A stretch of DNA of 64,000 bases from the NCBI GenBank assembly GCA_000949895.1, contig JWIT01000004.1, forward strand, positions 124,001-188,000, read 5' to 3'. Source of the stretch: Agrobacterium arsenijevicii. GTDB taxonomy: Bacteria > Pseudomonadota > Alphaproteobacteria > Rhizobiales > Rhizobiaceae. The notes beneath the pieces were generated by a model. It was given only the letters and a program-made list of their open reading frames with translations. It had not been told where the DNA came from and made no database searches. Below, piece after piece: positions 27,103 through 35,007 of this stretch. Position 1 is the first letter of the stretch. Each line of letters begins with the position of its first letter. Made by a program: the position numbers and the translations under genes.

Positions 27103-27996
27103 ATGTTGAGGTCGGAAACCGCGCGCCGCGATGGCGATATCCGCTTATCTTTCGAGTTCTTTCCGCCCAAGAATCCCGAGATGGAAACCCAGCTCTGGGA
27201 AACTGTTGCCGAGCTGAAAAAATGGGATCCGGATTTCGTGTCCGTCACCTATGGCGCTGGTGGTTCCACCAAGGCGCCGACGCTGGATGCGGTGCGCCGG
27301 ATGATCGGTGACAGCCATCTGTCGACTGCGGCGCATCTGACCTGCGTGGATGCCAGCCGTGACGACGTGCATCAGGTTGTTGAAGAGTTTCGCAATGCCG
27401 GCGTTCGCCATTTCGTGGCGCTGCGCGGCGATCCCTCGACCGGCATCGGCACGGACTACAGGCCGCATCCGCAAGGTTACGAGAATGCCGCCGCATTGGT
27501 GAAGGGGTTGCGCGAGATCAGCGATTTCGAGGTTTCCGTTTCGGCCTATCCCGAAAAGCATCCCGAGAGCGCCAGCGATGCGGTTGATATCGATATGCTG
27601 AAGCGCAAGGCGGATAACGGCGCGACGCGTGCGCTGACGCAGTTCTTCTTCGATAATGATGTGTTCGAGCGCTATATGGAGCGGGTGATAGCTGCGGGCA
27701 TCACCATTCCGGTGGTTCCGGGCATCATGCCGATCCAGAACCTGACCCAGCTCAAGCGTTTTGCCGGTCGTTGCGGCACCAGCGTTCCCGGTTTTCTGGA
27801 TGAGCGTTTTGCGGGTTATGACGATGACCTCGAAGGGCGTGCCCGCGTGGCGGCGGAAGTTGCCGCCGAGCAGATCGCCGATCTGCAGCGGCGCGGTGTC
27901 AACGAGTTCCATCTCTACACCATGAACCGTGCGCCTCTGGTCGACGCGGTGCTTGAAAATCTCGGGCTGGAGCGTCTGCGCCGCAGCGCTGCCTGA
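27103..27996 (+). CDS. metF: Methylenetetrahydrofolate reductase
   Basis: A 297-residue FAD enzyme, the same length as E. coli MetF (296). It reduces 5,10-methylene-THF to 5-methyl-THF for methionine synthesis. Typical stretches are LSFEFFPPKNPEME at the start, VTYGAGGST near residue 48 and ALRGDPSTGIG near residue 108. The ATG at 27103 has GGAGGG upstream and lies one base after the regulator stop. A hairpin terminator follows. Cotranscription with the ArsR-methyltransferase suggests control by SAM/SAH balance. Confidence 0.95.
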   Translation: MLRSETARRDGDIRLSFEFFPPKNPEMETQLWETVAELKKWDPDFVSVTYGAGGSTKAPTLDAVRRMIGDSHLSTAAHLTCVDASRDDVHQVVEEFRNAGVRHFVALRGDPSTGIGTDYRPHPQGYENAAALVKGLREISDFEVSVSAYPEKHPESASDAVDIDMLKRKADNGATRALTQFFFDNDVFERYMERVIAAGITIPVVPGIMPIQNLTQLKRFAGRCGTSVPGFLDERFAGYDDDLEGRARVAAEVAAEQIADLQRRGVNEFHLYTMNRAPLVDAVLENLGLERLRRSAA

Positions 27997-28021
27997 TCTC
28001 AGATATTCTATTTACGACATG

Positions 28022-28056
28022 AAAAAAGCGCAGGCCCGGCAGGACCCGCGCTTTTC
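28022..28056 (+). terminator. Rho-independent terminator of metF
   Basis: AAAAAAGCGC and GCGCTTTT form the outer stem, with a further GGCCCGGCAGGACC inner structure. A short T-run follows. Confidence 0.75.
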
Positions 28057-28105
28057 TAAATCGTGTCATCTACGGTTCTTATCTGCGTTTGGTCTTCACG
28101 TCTCG

Positions 28106-28183
28106 TCAGATGAAAAGCATCATCGCTACGAACAAAAACGCCAAACCGACTGCCAAGGCATTGAGAGATTTTGTAAGTCCCAT
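28106..28183 (-). CDS. 25-residue hydrophobic small membrane protein
   Basis: A short open frame, below usual gene-finder limits, begins with ATG at 28181-28183 and ends with TGA at 28106-28108. A perfect AGGAGG lies 4 bases before the ATG. The product starts MGLTKSLNAL and continues as a single hydrophobic helix (VGLAFLFVAMMLFI), so it should be an inner-membrane peptide. A TATTAT at 28211-28216 (minus strand) could be its -10. It stands alone between metF and the MltB-like gene. The function is unknown. Confidence 0.72.
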   Translation of the reverse strand: MGLTKSLNALAVGLAFLFVAMMLFI

Positions 28184-28351
28184 GGGTGCCTCCTGTTGTT
28201 GACAGGTTCGATAATATGACCGTTTTGTGGCAGTTGAAAAGCGGTTTCTGTGATGCGGTGCAACATGCTTTGCGACCGGTTAAAAAAGTAACTTCTGTAA
28301 TACGTTGAAAATAAAAGATTATTTTTCTATCACGCAGTGCTTCATATCTTT

Positions 28352-28388
28352 AAAAAAAGTAAATGACCGGGGTGTTATCCCCAGTCAT
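28352..28388 (-). terminator. Rho-independent terminator of the MltB-like gene
   Basis: On the minus strand, ATGACTGGGG and CCCCGGTCAT pair (one mismatch) around ATAACA, followed by TTACTTTTTTT. It lies about 75 bases after the lytic transglycosylase stop. The rest of 28184-28461 shows no gene. Confidence 0.8.
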
Positions 28389-28461
28389 CTGGTCGAGATT
28401 AACAGATTATGCCTTGATTCCGGCCGATAGATTAAGGGCCGGAGGACGCCGTTAAGATTGC

Positions 28462-29688
28462 TTAAAGCGCCTGCAGAAGTGTCTGGGAAGGCCAGCCATC
28501 TGCCGGGATTCCCAGCCGCTGCTGTTCCTTCTGAATAGCGATGCGGGTGCCGGAACCGAGAATGCCATCCACCTTGCCGACATTGTGTCCGTGCGCCTCA
28601 AGCTTGGTCTGAAGCTCTTTCATGGTTGCGTCATCGAAACCCGGCTCGGGATTGCCCTTGTTATAGACGGGGGCGCCCATCAGGCGGTTGGCGAAATAGG
28701 CAGCCGAGGTCGTGTAGATGAACGACTGGTTCCATTCCAGATAGATGTTGAAGTTGGGATAGGTGATGAAGGTCGGTCCCTTGCGGCCCTGCGGCATGAT
28801 GAGGGCTGCGGGCAGGGAGGCGAAGTTTTTGTTGCCATCGCGCGGCGTCACGCCAAGCGCGAACCAGTCGCCGGCGGTCAGCGAACCACCGAGGCCGGAT
28901 TTTTCCCAAGGCAGGTTTTCCGGCACGGAAACTTCCTGAATCCAGGGTTGGCCCTTCTTGAAGCCGAGGTGCTGGATGAATTTCGCCGCCGTCAGGATCG
29001 CATCCGGCGCGCTGCTCTTGACGTTGATATGGCCATCGCCATCACCGTCGACACCAAAGGCGATGATGTCCTTGGGTAGCATCTGCACCTGGCCGATTTC
29101 ACCGGCCCATGCGCCCGTGTTGGTCGCAGGGTCGAGATCGCCGTGCTGGACCATTTCGATGAGAGCCAGCAATTGCGGACGGAAGAGTTCCGGGCGGCGG
29201 CAATCATGCGAGAGGGTCACCAGCGCGTTACGGGTGTTGAAATCGCCCTGAACGGCGCCGAAATCGGTCTCCATGGCCCAGAAGGCGGCAATGACACCGG
29301 CTGGCACGCCGTATTCGTTTTCGGCGCGGGCAAAGGTCGATGACAGTTCCTGCAGCTTCTTGCGGCCGATATCGAGACGGGCCTGGCTGACGGTGCGCTG
29401 GGAGAATTCGAGGAAGGTCTGGCGGAAGACGCCCTGTGCGCGGTCACGCGAAAGTACTTTCGGGTCGATCTGCGCGCCGGCCAGCGCCTTTTCGATGGCA
29501 GCGGACGGAACGCCCTTGGCAACGGCCTCGGCCTTCACACCTTCAAGAAATGCGCCGAGATCGCCGCCGCAGGCAACCTGCTTTGGATCATCAGGCGAGG
29601 CCACTGGCGGTGTGGCAAGGGCGGAGCCGGTGGAAAGAAGCGACAAAGCGGCGGCAAAAATGATGCTGCGCGACCGAAAAGTGGGCAT
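28462..29688 (-). CDS. Lytic murein transglycosylase (MltB/SLT_2 family) with peptidoglycan-binding domain
   Basis: A 408-residue exported enzyme. A signal peptide (IIFAAALSLLSTGSALA) precedes an SLT_2 domain (about residues 45-340), with the catalytic glutamate in FWAMETDFGAVQG and the EIGQVQMLPKDIIAFG block. The C-terminal peptidoglycan-binding domain (about residues 345-405) contains LGSGTRIAIQKEQQRLG. It cleaves glycan strands to 1,6-anhydro-MurNAc. It is longer than E. coli MltB because of the added binding domain. No lipobox is seen, so it is periplasmic. Confidence 0.92.
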   Translation of the reverse strand: MPTFRSRSIIFAAALSLLSTGSALATPPVASPDDPKQVACGGDLGAFLEGVKAEAVAKGVPSAAIEKALAGAQIDPKVLSRDRAQGVFRQTFLEFSQRTVSQARLDIGRKKLQELSSTFARAENEYGVPAGVIAAFWAMETDFGAVQGDFNTRNALVTLSHDCRRPELFRPQLLALIEMVQHGDLDPATNTGAWAGEIGQVQMLPKDIIAFGVDGDGDGHINVKSSAPDAILTAAKFIQHLGFKKGQPWIQEVSVPENLPWEKSGLGGSLTAGDWFALGVTPRDGNKNFASLPAALIMPQGRKGPTFITYPNFNIYLEWNQSFIYTTSAAYFANRLMGAPVYNKGNPEPGFDDATMKELQTKLEAHGHNVGKVDGILGSGTRIAIQKEQQRLGIPADGWPSQTLLQAL

Positions 29689-29810
29689 GGGAATTTCCTC
29701 AATAGGTTGTTATCCCGCTTTACCCATATGTTTGCGACAAAAAAACGGGTCGAGCGATCTGCTGATGCAGAAGAACGCCGATTTTTCGAATGTGTTGCTT
29801 CTTCGCCGTT

Positions 29811-30590
29811 TTATTTGGCGGAAGCGATCCATTTCCGCCAGTTTTTCTCCGTTCCGGCAAAAACATTGATGTCGGTCGGGCCGTTGACGCCGGGCACGAC
29901 ACCGGTTGCCGTATATTGCCAGAAGGCCCATTGCCGGTCTTCGTAAATCTTGGCCGGATGGGCAGCGACGGAGCGCACCCAGAAGTGGTAGTTCTTGAAC
30001 TGGCCGACGAGGTTGTCGCGGTGGAAGTCGACCGAGGTGTAGATGATCGGGCGCTTGCCGTAATGAGCCTCGAGGCGGTCGAGGAAACGCTGCATTTCGG
30101 CGCGAACGACGCCGGGGGCAGGGCGTGTCTTGCAGGTGGGGGAGGAGGGGTTCCATTCCACGTCGAGAACCGGCGGCAGGGTGACGGCTTCTTTCGGCAC
30201 GTTGCTGATGAACCAGTCGGCCTGAGCGTCCGCTGTCGAGCAGAAATAATAGAAATGGTAGGGCGCGTGCAGAATGTCCGCCGCCGCCGCACTGCGCCAA
30301 TGGTCGCCGAATTTCGGGTCGATACGGTCGGAGCCTTCCGTCGCCTTGATGAAGACGAAGGAGACGCCGGATTTGCGCACGGTCCGCCAGTCGACATCGC
30401 CGTTCCACTTGGACACGTCGATGCCATGTACCTCATGGCGATGCGGGTTGTTCGTGCCGAAATTCTGGGGGTCGGTATCCGCGAATTTGGGCTTGGACAC
30501 GGATGCGGTTTCAAGCAGGTCATAGCTTGTGGACGTGCAGCCGCTGATCAACAGCAAAGCCGACAATAGTGCCGATAAACGCAGCCGCAT
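29811..30590 (-). CDS. Lipoprotein glycoside hydrolase family 25 (lysozyme/muramidase)
   Basis: A 259-residue lipoprotein. MRLRLSALLSALLLISGC carries a lipobox (ISGC) at cysteine 18. The GH25 domain follows, with HGIDVSKWNGDVDW near residue 55, VFIKATEGSD and the DVEWNP catalytic block near residue 140. It hydrolyses beta-1,4 MurNAc-GlcNAc bonds. I chose the start at 30590 because it gives a correct lipoprotein signal. It lies 122 bases upstream of the MltB-like gene on the same strand, and the two could share a transcript. Confidence 0.9.
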   Translation of the reverse strand: MRLRLSALLSALLLISGCTSTSYDLLETASVSKPKFADTDPQNFGTNNPHRHEVHGIDVSKWNGDVDWRTVRKSGVSFVFIKATEGSDRIDPKFGDHWRSAAAADILHAPYHFYYFCSTADAQADWFISNVPKEAVTLPPVLDVEWNPSSPTCKTRPAPGVVRAEMQRFLDRLEAHYGKRPIIYTSVDFHRDNLVGQFKNYHFWVRSVAAHPAKIYEDRQWAFWQYTATGVVPGVNGPTDINVFAGTEKNWRKWIASAK

Positions 30591-30810
30591 TTGAACCCTG
30601 ATGATTATTGTTGCCCATCCCGCGGCCGCAAAACGACGCACCGCATCTCCCGATTTACCCATAACATGGTAAACAAGCCGTTATGGCAAGGGGCAGCAGC
30701 CCTTTTCGACCGCGCAAGCCGCTGACCAAGAAGCGATTTACGGTCTTTTCGTCCAGAAAAAATGTCTGAGCGCCCTGTGGCGGGTAAGGGCAAGAATGAC
30801 GTCTGGCGGT

Positions 30811-30838
30811 GCCTTGCCCGCTTTCGCCAGGGCAAGGC
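30811..30838. other. Hairpin after btaB without a T-tract
   Basis: GCCTTGCCC at 30811-30819 and GGGCAAGGC at 30830-30838 form a perfect 9-bp stem with a 10-base loop, just past the btaB stop. There is no U-run, so it is a weak terminator or 3' stabiliser of the btaAB mRNA. Confidence 0.5.
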
Positions 30839-30854
30839 GCTGTACCCCAGAGAA

Positions 30855-31571
30855 TCAGGCGTCGGCCAGGATGCGGCTGACTTTCGGTTGCACCTCGACG
30901 ACCGGAAGCGTGATGACGGCGCGCCAGGCGTAACCCCTAGCGATTTCCTCGAATTCCAGATTACCGTCAAAACGGCCGGCCATGTTGGCCAGAACGTAGC
31001 GGAGATTGGCGCGGGGCGTGACGTGAAAACGGGTGAGCCATGCCTGCAGAAGCGCACGGAACCACTTCGGCAATTGTTCCTGCTGGCCGAAATCGACGAT
31101 GTGCAGGGAACCACCGGGCTTGAGTGCTGTCAGCGCCTGTTCGATCGCCTTTTCCCAATCCGGTATCATCGACAACGCATAGGGGATCATGACGCGGTCG
31201 AAACCGTCGGACAGGCCGAATTCGGAAGCGCGGAAAGCGGTGGCATCGGCCACGCGCAGAATGGGGCGTTCCGCCTTGCCGGTAAAATTCTCGGATGCGG
31301 TCAGCAGCATTTCGGCGGAGATATCGAGGCCGAATAGTCTTGCTTCCGGAAATTTGCGGCTGGCCAGCAGCAGGTTGCGGCCGGTGCCACAGCCGACTTC
31401 AAGCAGCGTGCCGCCTTTGGGCACGTCGAGGCCGGAAATGGTCCTGTCGCGGCCGAGAAGGTAATATTTGCGGGTGATATCGTAGATATGCCGCTGGTGG
31501 CGATACATGCGATCCATCAGGCCCGCATGTGCAACATCTGCAAGGCCTACATTCTCGCCAACGGTTTTCAT
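30855..31571 (-). CDS. btaB: Diacylglycerylhomoserine N-methyltransferase
   Basis: A 238-residue class I SAM methyltransferase with the motif I block LLEVGCGTGRNLLLA (about residues 58-72). Its ATG overlaps the stop of the upstream btaA gene (31568-31571). The BtaB family transfers three methyl groups to diacylglycerylhomoserine, giving the betaine lipid DGTS. This lipid replaces phospholipids during phosphate limitation. The pairing with a DUF3419 protein and a Pho box makes the assignment secure. Confidence 0.93.
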   Translation of the reverse strand: MKTVGENVGLADVAHAGLMDRMYRHQRHIYDITRKYYLLGRDRTISGLDVPKGGTLLEVGCGTGRNLLLASRKFPEARLFGLDISAEMLLTASENFTGKAERPILRVADATAFRASEFGLSDGFDRVMIPYALSMIPDWEKAIEQALTALKPGGSLHIVDFGQQEQLPKWFRALLQAWLTRFHVTPRANLRYVLANMAGRFDGNLEFEEIARGYAWRAVITLPVVEVQPKVSRILADA

Positions 31572-32818
31572 GCCAGAGCCCTCTGATAGATATGGAAACC
31601 GCCGTAGATGGCCGAACGGTCCAGGGCGTTAAGCTCATTGGAGCGTTCTTCGAGATAGACCCACTGGTTGCGGATATCGGCCGAGAGCCGGCCTTCGATC
31701 ACGCTCTTTTCGGCAGCGGTGCGGAAGATGACGCGGGCGCCGGGAGCGGCGGTGCGGCTGATCTGCGACCACAATTCGTTAAGCTGTACGTCCGTCATCC
31801 AGTCCTGCGCGTCGAGGAGAATGTAGCGGTCGACGCCGTTTGCCGGCTTCTTGGAAAGAAGCTCGGTATAGGTGGCGTGATGCACAGCAACGCGGGCGGT
31901 GTTGTTGCGGATCGTCTCGTAATATTCCGGCTTGAGATAGGCGGGCAGGGCACCCTCATGCGGCTCGGGATAACGGCGCGCGAAGGCCTGCCAGGCGAAA
32001 TAATTGTCGCTGAGCGGGAAATTGCAGGCGAGCTTCTCCAGCCGCTCCTTGAGCACGGAGGCAACCGTGCCGTCGTCGGAAAGGCTTGCCAGCTCGTCAT
32101 ATTGCCGGGGCGGAATGCCGAGGCCGAACAGCGAGCTTTTGCGCTTCGTCAGCCAGCGTACCACCGGCTTGTCGAACAGCGGGGCGACCTTGCTGTCGAA
32201 AAACTGGCGCTGTTCGTCCAGCGTGCGGCTATTGGCCATTTCCGTCAGCTTGACGCCGTGCAGGCGGGCCATCAGGTGGCCGGCACCGATGAAACGGCCA
32301 AGCAGGCCGGTGCGGTAGATGTTCCTGTCGAACACAGAGATGCGGCGACGGCCGGAAAGGGTGCGCTTCGACCAGTAGGCCTTGGTCGTGTCGTCGAGAT
32401 GGTCGGCGATGAAACGGTCGTAGCCAACGCTGTTGCTGCGCGTATTGGCGCGGCCGAACTGTCGCACTACGTCCTGATGGGCAGGAAGATGGCGGAACGC
32501 GGCAAGCTTCAGCTTGTTGAGGGCGATGTGATGCGGGTTGAGATCCACCACATCGATGCTGGCCGGGTTGCGGGAGAGATAGGCCAGCATGTTGCAGCCG
32601 CCCGAACCGATGGTGACGATGCGGTGGCCTTCGCCAAGCTCCATCGCTTCCATGTCGATCTCGGGGTCTTCCCAGATTTGCGGATAAACCAGACCGGAAA
32701 AGAGAACCCCGAAGAACCGTTCGGAAAAACCGCTTTTCGAGAGTGCCTTGTGTTGAAGCAATGCGGACTTCAGTTTCGTGTTCTTGCCGAAGCCGGTCTT
32801 GGGTGCCGCACTCGTCAT
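31568..32818 (-). CDS. btaA: SAM:diacylglycerol 3-amino-3-carboxypropyltransferase
   Basis: A 416-residue DUF3419 protein. The SAM-binding region VTIGSGGCNMLAYL lies near residue 72, and the C-terminal half ends in a second Rossmann-like part. BtaA transfers the aminocarboxypropyl group of SAM to diacylglycerol, the first step of DGTS synthesis at the inner membrane. The ATG at 32818 has AGAGGTGA upstream; an earlier ATG (32833) lies inside a hairpin and is less likely. A Pho box lies 44-61 bases upstream. Confidence 0.93.
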   Translation of the reverse strand: MTSAAPKTGFGKNTKLKSALLQHKALSKSGFSERFFGVLFSGLVYPQIWEDPEIDMEAMELGEGHRIVTIGSGGCNMLAYLSRNPASIDVVDLNPHHIALNKLKLAAFRHLPAHQDVVRQFGRANTRSNSVGYDRFIADHLDDTTKAYWSKRTLSGRRRISVFDRNIYRTGLLGRFIGAGHLMARLHGVKLTEMANSRTLDEQRQFFDSKVAPLFDKPVVRWLTKRKSSLFGLGIPPRQYDELASLSDDGTVASVLKERLEKLACNFPLSDNYFAWQAFARRYPEPHEGALPAYLKPEYYETIRNNTARVAVHHATYTELLSKKPANGVDRYILLDAQDWMTDVQLNELWSQISRTAAPGARVIFRTAAEKSVIEGRLSADIRNQWVYLEERSNELNALDRSAIYGGFHIYQRALA

Positions 32819-32825
32819 ATGTTCA

Positions 32826-32845
32826 CCTCTCAATAGATTGAGAGG
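32826..32845 (-). promoter_or_regulatory. Hairpin that would sequester the btaA ribosome binding site
   Basis: The two arms, CCTCTCAAT (minus strand 32845-32837) and ATTGAGAGG (32834-32826), are perfectly complementary. In the mRNA they give an 8-bp stem with a 4-base loop, and the Shine-Dalgarno GAGAGG lies in the 3' arm, 7 bases before the ATG. Translation of btaA could therefore depend on stem opening. Confidence 0.6.
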
Positions 32846-32861
32846 CGTCTACAGTCATGAA

Positions 32862-32879
32862 GCTACAGTTTGATGACAG
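32862..32879 (-). promoter_or_regulatory. Pho box upstream of btaA
   Basis: The minus strand reads CTGTCATCAAACTGTAGC, two 7-base CTGTNAN-type repeats separated by 4 bases, which is the classic PhoB site. It sits 44-61 bases from the btaA start, consistent with induction in phosphate limitation. Confidence 0.8.
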
Positions 32880-32920
32880 GGGCTGTGGGTGCCGATCTAT
32901 TTGGTGAAGTCACCGCATTC

Positions 32921-33033
32921 CGTCACCCCGGACTAGATCCGGGGTCCAGTGTGATCAAGTCTTTGATCACAAGAGACTCTTTTCAAGGCGTAGACGCGCC
33001 GTGGCTGGATGCCGGATCAAGTCCGGCATGACG
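32921..33033. repeat. RIME-like intergenic mosaic of three palindromes
   Basis: Three inverted repeats follow each other: CCCCGGA-N5-TCCGGGG (32926-32944), GTGATCAA-N4-TTGATCAC (32951-32970) and ATGCCGGA-N5-TCCGGCAT (33009-33029). The outer ends CGTCA and TGACG are also complementary. This is the pattern of Rhizobium-specific intergenic mosaic elements. It fills most of the gap 32834-33098. Confidence 0.65.
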
Positions 33034-33098
33034 GTGGAGAGCTTTGCACCTGCATCGTAAGTTCAGGTGCTTTCTGAACCAGTGGGGTTCTTAGGCAA

Positions 33099-34184
33099 TC
33101 ACTTCCGCAGAACGTGCAGCATGCCCTTGCGCTTGGCGTCGTAATAATAACCGCGTGCATAAAGCCGGACCGCATTGTCCCGGTTGTTATCGGCCACGAG
33201 CCATGCGCCGCGCAGATATTTGACGGCATATTTGAGGTTGGTTTCGGCATCGAACAGGCCCGACGCCGGGCCATCGAAGCCCATGGAGCGGGCCGTGGCG
33301 TGCTTGATCTGCATCAGGCCGAAGTGGCCGCCATTATAGGCACCGGGATTGTATCTGCTTTCACGCTGCACCACGCGATGCACCAGATCTTCCGGCACAT
33401 TATACATGACGGCGTATTTCGAAATCAGCCCACTCAGCTTTTCACGCCCGGCCGGCGCTGATTTGTACGGCGCCGTCATCGTTTCATTCTGGCGGATAGC
33501 GGCAAGCGCGGCATTGGTCGGGCCGGCGGCATAGGCCAGAACCGTGCTGTGCGGCTTCGGCAGGGGAATGACTTTCCGTTCCGCTGTCAGCTCGGTGCCG
33601 AGCGACGGCGTGCCGGGCGGCGGCGGTGCGGGCGGGAAGCTGCCCTTGACGGCAACCACCTGCGGCAGGTCGGCGGCGGAGGCATGGGCCGCCGGTTTCG
33701 CTGCGGCGCTCGCGGTTTCGATCGCAGTGGTCGCCGGCGTTGCGGCGTGTGATGCAAGAGCTGCAGCCGTTGTCGGCGCTGCTGTCGTCACGGAAGCCTG
33801 TGCGACCTCGGTCTGTTGTTGATGCGGCTGTATCTGCGTGGGGCTTGCCACTGCTGCGGCGATTTCGGATGCCGGCGGCAGAGCTACGCGGCCACCCTTG
33901 ACGGCGGCAACGTTGGGAAGCGATGCGGGCTGGGAAGAGGTTGCAACGTCAGTGGCGTGTGCTGCCGGTGCGGCTGCGGCCACGCCCGCCGGGGTTTCAG
34001 TCGCTCCCGGCTGTGCTGCGGCCTGCGTCGGTGCCGTGTGGTTGACAGCTGCGATTTTCGGGCCGTCCGGCCCATCCTTTGCGGCATATTCGACGCTGGT
34101 ACAGCCGGCCAAAGCCAATGCTAGACCCACCGTGGAAGACAGAAGAAGTGCGCTTCTTCCGCGGAATTTTGCCGAATTTCGCAT
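33099..34184 (-). CDS. Lipoprotein lytic transglycosylase (SLT domain)
   Basis: A 361-residue lipoprotein with a lipobox LALAGC at about residues 23-28. A low-complexity Ala/Thr/Pro-rich spacer of about 200 residues follows, carrying repeated VAVKG elements. The C-terminal SLT domain (about residues 245-345) has the catalytic glutamate in VVQRESRYNPGA and the block GGHFGLMQIKHATARSMGF. The spacer may allow the enzyme to reach peptidoglycan from the outer membrane. The coding strand here is unusually repetitive, but reading frame and length look intact. Confidence 0.88.
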   Translation of the reverse strand: MRNSAKFRGRSALLLSSTVGLALALAGCTSVEYAAKDGPDGPKIAAVNHTAPTQAAAQPGATETPAGVAAAAPAAHATDVATSSQPASLPNVAAVKGGRVALPPASEIAAAVASPTQIQPHQQQTEVAQASVTTAAPTTAAALASHAATPATTAIETASAAAKPAAHASAADLPQVVAVKGSFPPAPPPPGTPSLGTELTAERKVIPLPKPHSTVLAYAAGPTNAALAAIRQNETMTAPYKSAPAGREKLSGLISKYAVMYNVPEDLVHRVVQRESRYNPGAYNGGHFGLMQIKHATARSMGFDGPASGLFDAETNLKYAVKYLRGAWLVADNNRDNAVRLYARGYYYDAKRKGMLHVLRK

Positions 34185-34283
34185 GTTGCCGCCTTCGTTA
34201 TGCCTGTCTTTCGATACCCCCGCGTCGAGCGAAGCAGGCAGTGTCCCGTCGAGCCTTCATTAACCTATTGTAAGGATAGCGGC

Positions 34284-34308
34284 AAGCCGGGACGTGGCCC
34301 CCCGGCTT
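34284..34308 (-). other. Hairpin between LysE-type and SLT lipoprotein genes
   Basis: AAGCCGGG (34284-34291) and CCCGGCTT (34301-34308) form an 8-bp stem with a 9-base loop, 12 bases after the LysE-type gene stop. There is no T-run, so it may be a weak terminator. Confidence 0.35.
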
Positions 34309-34320
34309 TCAGGCGGTTTT

Positions 34321-34956
34321 TCAGGCCGCGATGCGCCTGTATCCGGCGCTGACGGCGCGGCCGGAAATGAAGTGGGTGCGGTATTTCGGGCGGATTTTTT
34401 TGTTGCCGGACATGCGGCGCACCAGTGCCAGCGTGGAGCCGGCAAAAAGGGCCTGAACGGCCAGAATCACAAGCGCCAGCAACAGGATTGCGGCCTGCGC
34501 TACGGCTAGCGTTTCGACGGCATTGCCGGAGGTGGAAACGAATTGCGGCAAGAGTGCCAGAAAGAGAGCGAAATAGCGCGGACGCAACGCGGCAACCGCG
34601 TAACAATCACGGAAAATACCGCTCCAGGATATACCCGGCAGATTGTCATTGTCGGCATTGGCCGCCTGGGCGGCTGGCGTTGCGAAGGTCCACAACAGGA
34701 AAAGAATCAGCCAGCCGATTCCTGCCCATTGGATGATTTCCACAAAGGAATGCGGCAAATAAGCCAAGCCGGCCACGGGAATGGCCGAAATCGTCATGGC
34801 CGTGACGATGCCGAGCGCACCGCCGCTGACGGAAGCGAAGGCCGTCTTTCTGCCGCGAACGCTGGCATAGGAGGCGACAGAGAATACAAGGGGAGAGGGA
34901 AGTGCGAACACTAGGGCACATGCTGCACAAAAAACCAGCCAGGCCTGTCCAGACAT
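34321..34956 (-). CDS. LysE-family translocator
   Basis: A 211-residue membrane protein with about six hydrophobic segments of the LysE/RhtB amino acid exporter family. The short hydrophilic stretch around AANADNDNLPG separates the halves. The ATG at 34956 is preceded by GGAGGAAGAG; an upstream ATG adds nine basic residues and is less likely. It may export an amino acid or analogue; no adjacent LysG-type regulator is present, so the substrate is open. Confidence 0.78.
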   Translation of the reverse strand: MSGQAWLVFCAACALVFALPSPLVFSVASYASVRGRKTAFASVSGGALGIVTAMTISAIPVAGLAYLPHSFVEIIQWAGIGWLILFLLWTFATPAAQAANADNDNLPGISWSGIFRDCYAVAALRPRYFALFLALLPQFVSTSGNAVETLAVAQAAILLLALVILAVQALFAGSTLALVRRMSGNKKIRPKYRTHFISGRAVSAGYRRIAA

Positions 34957-35007
34957 TCTCTTCCTCCTTGCCCTCCCTGTCACCGCGTCCTTTAGCCTAT
35001 CGTAAAA

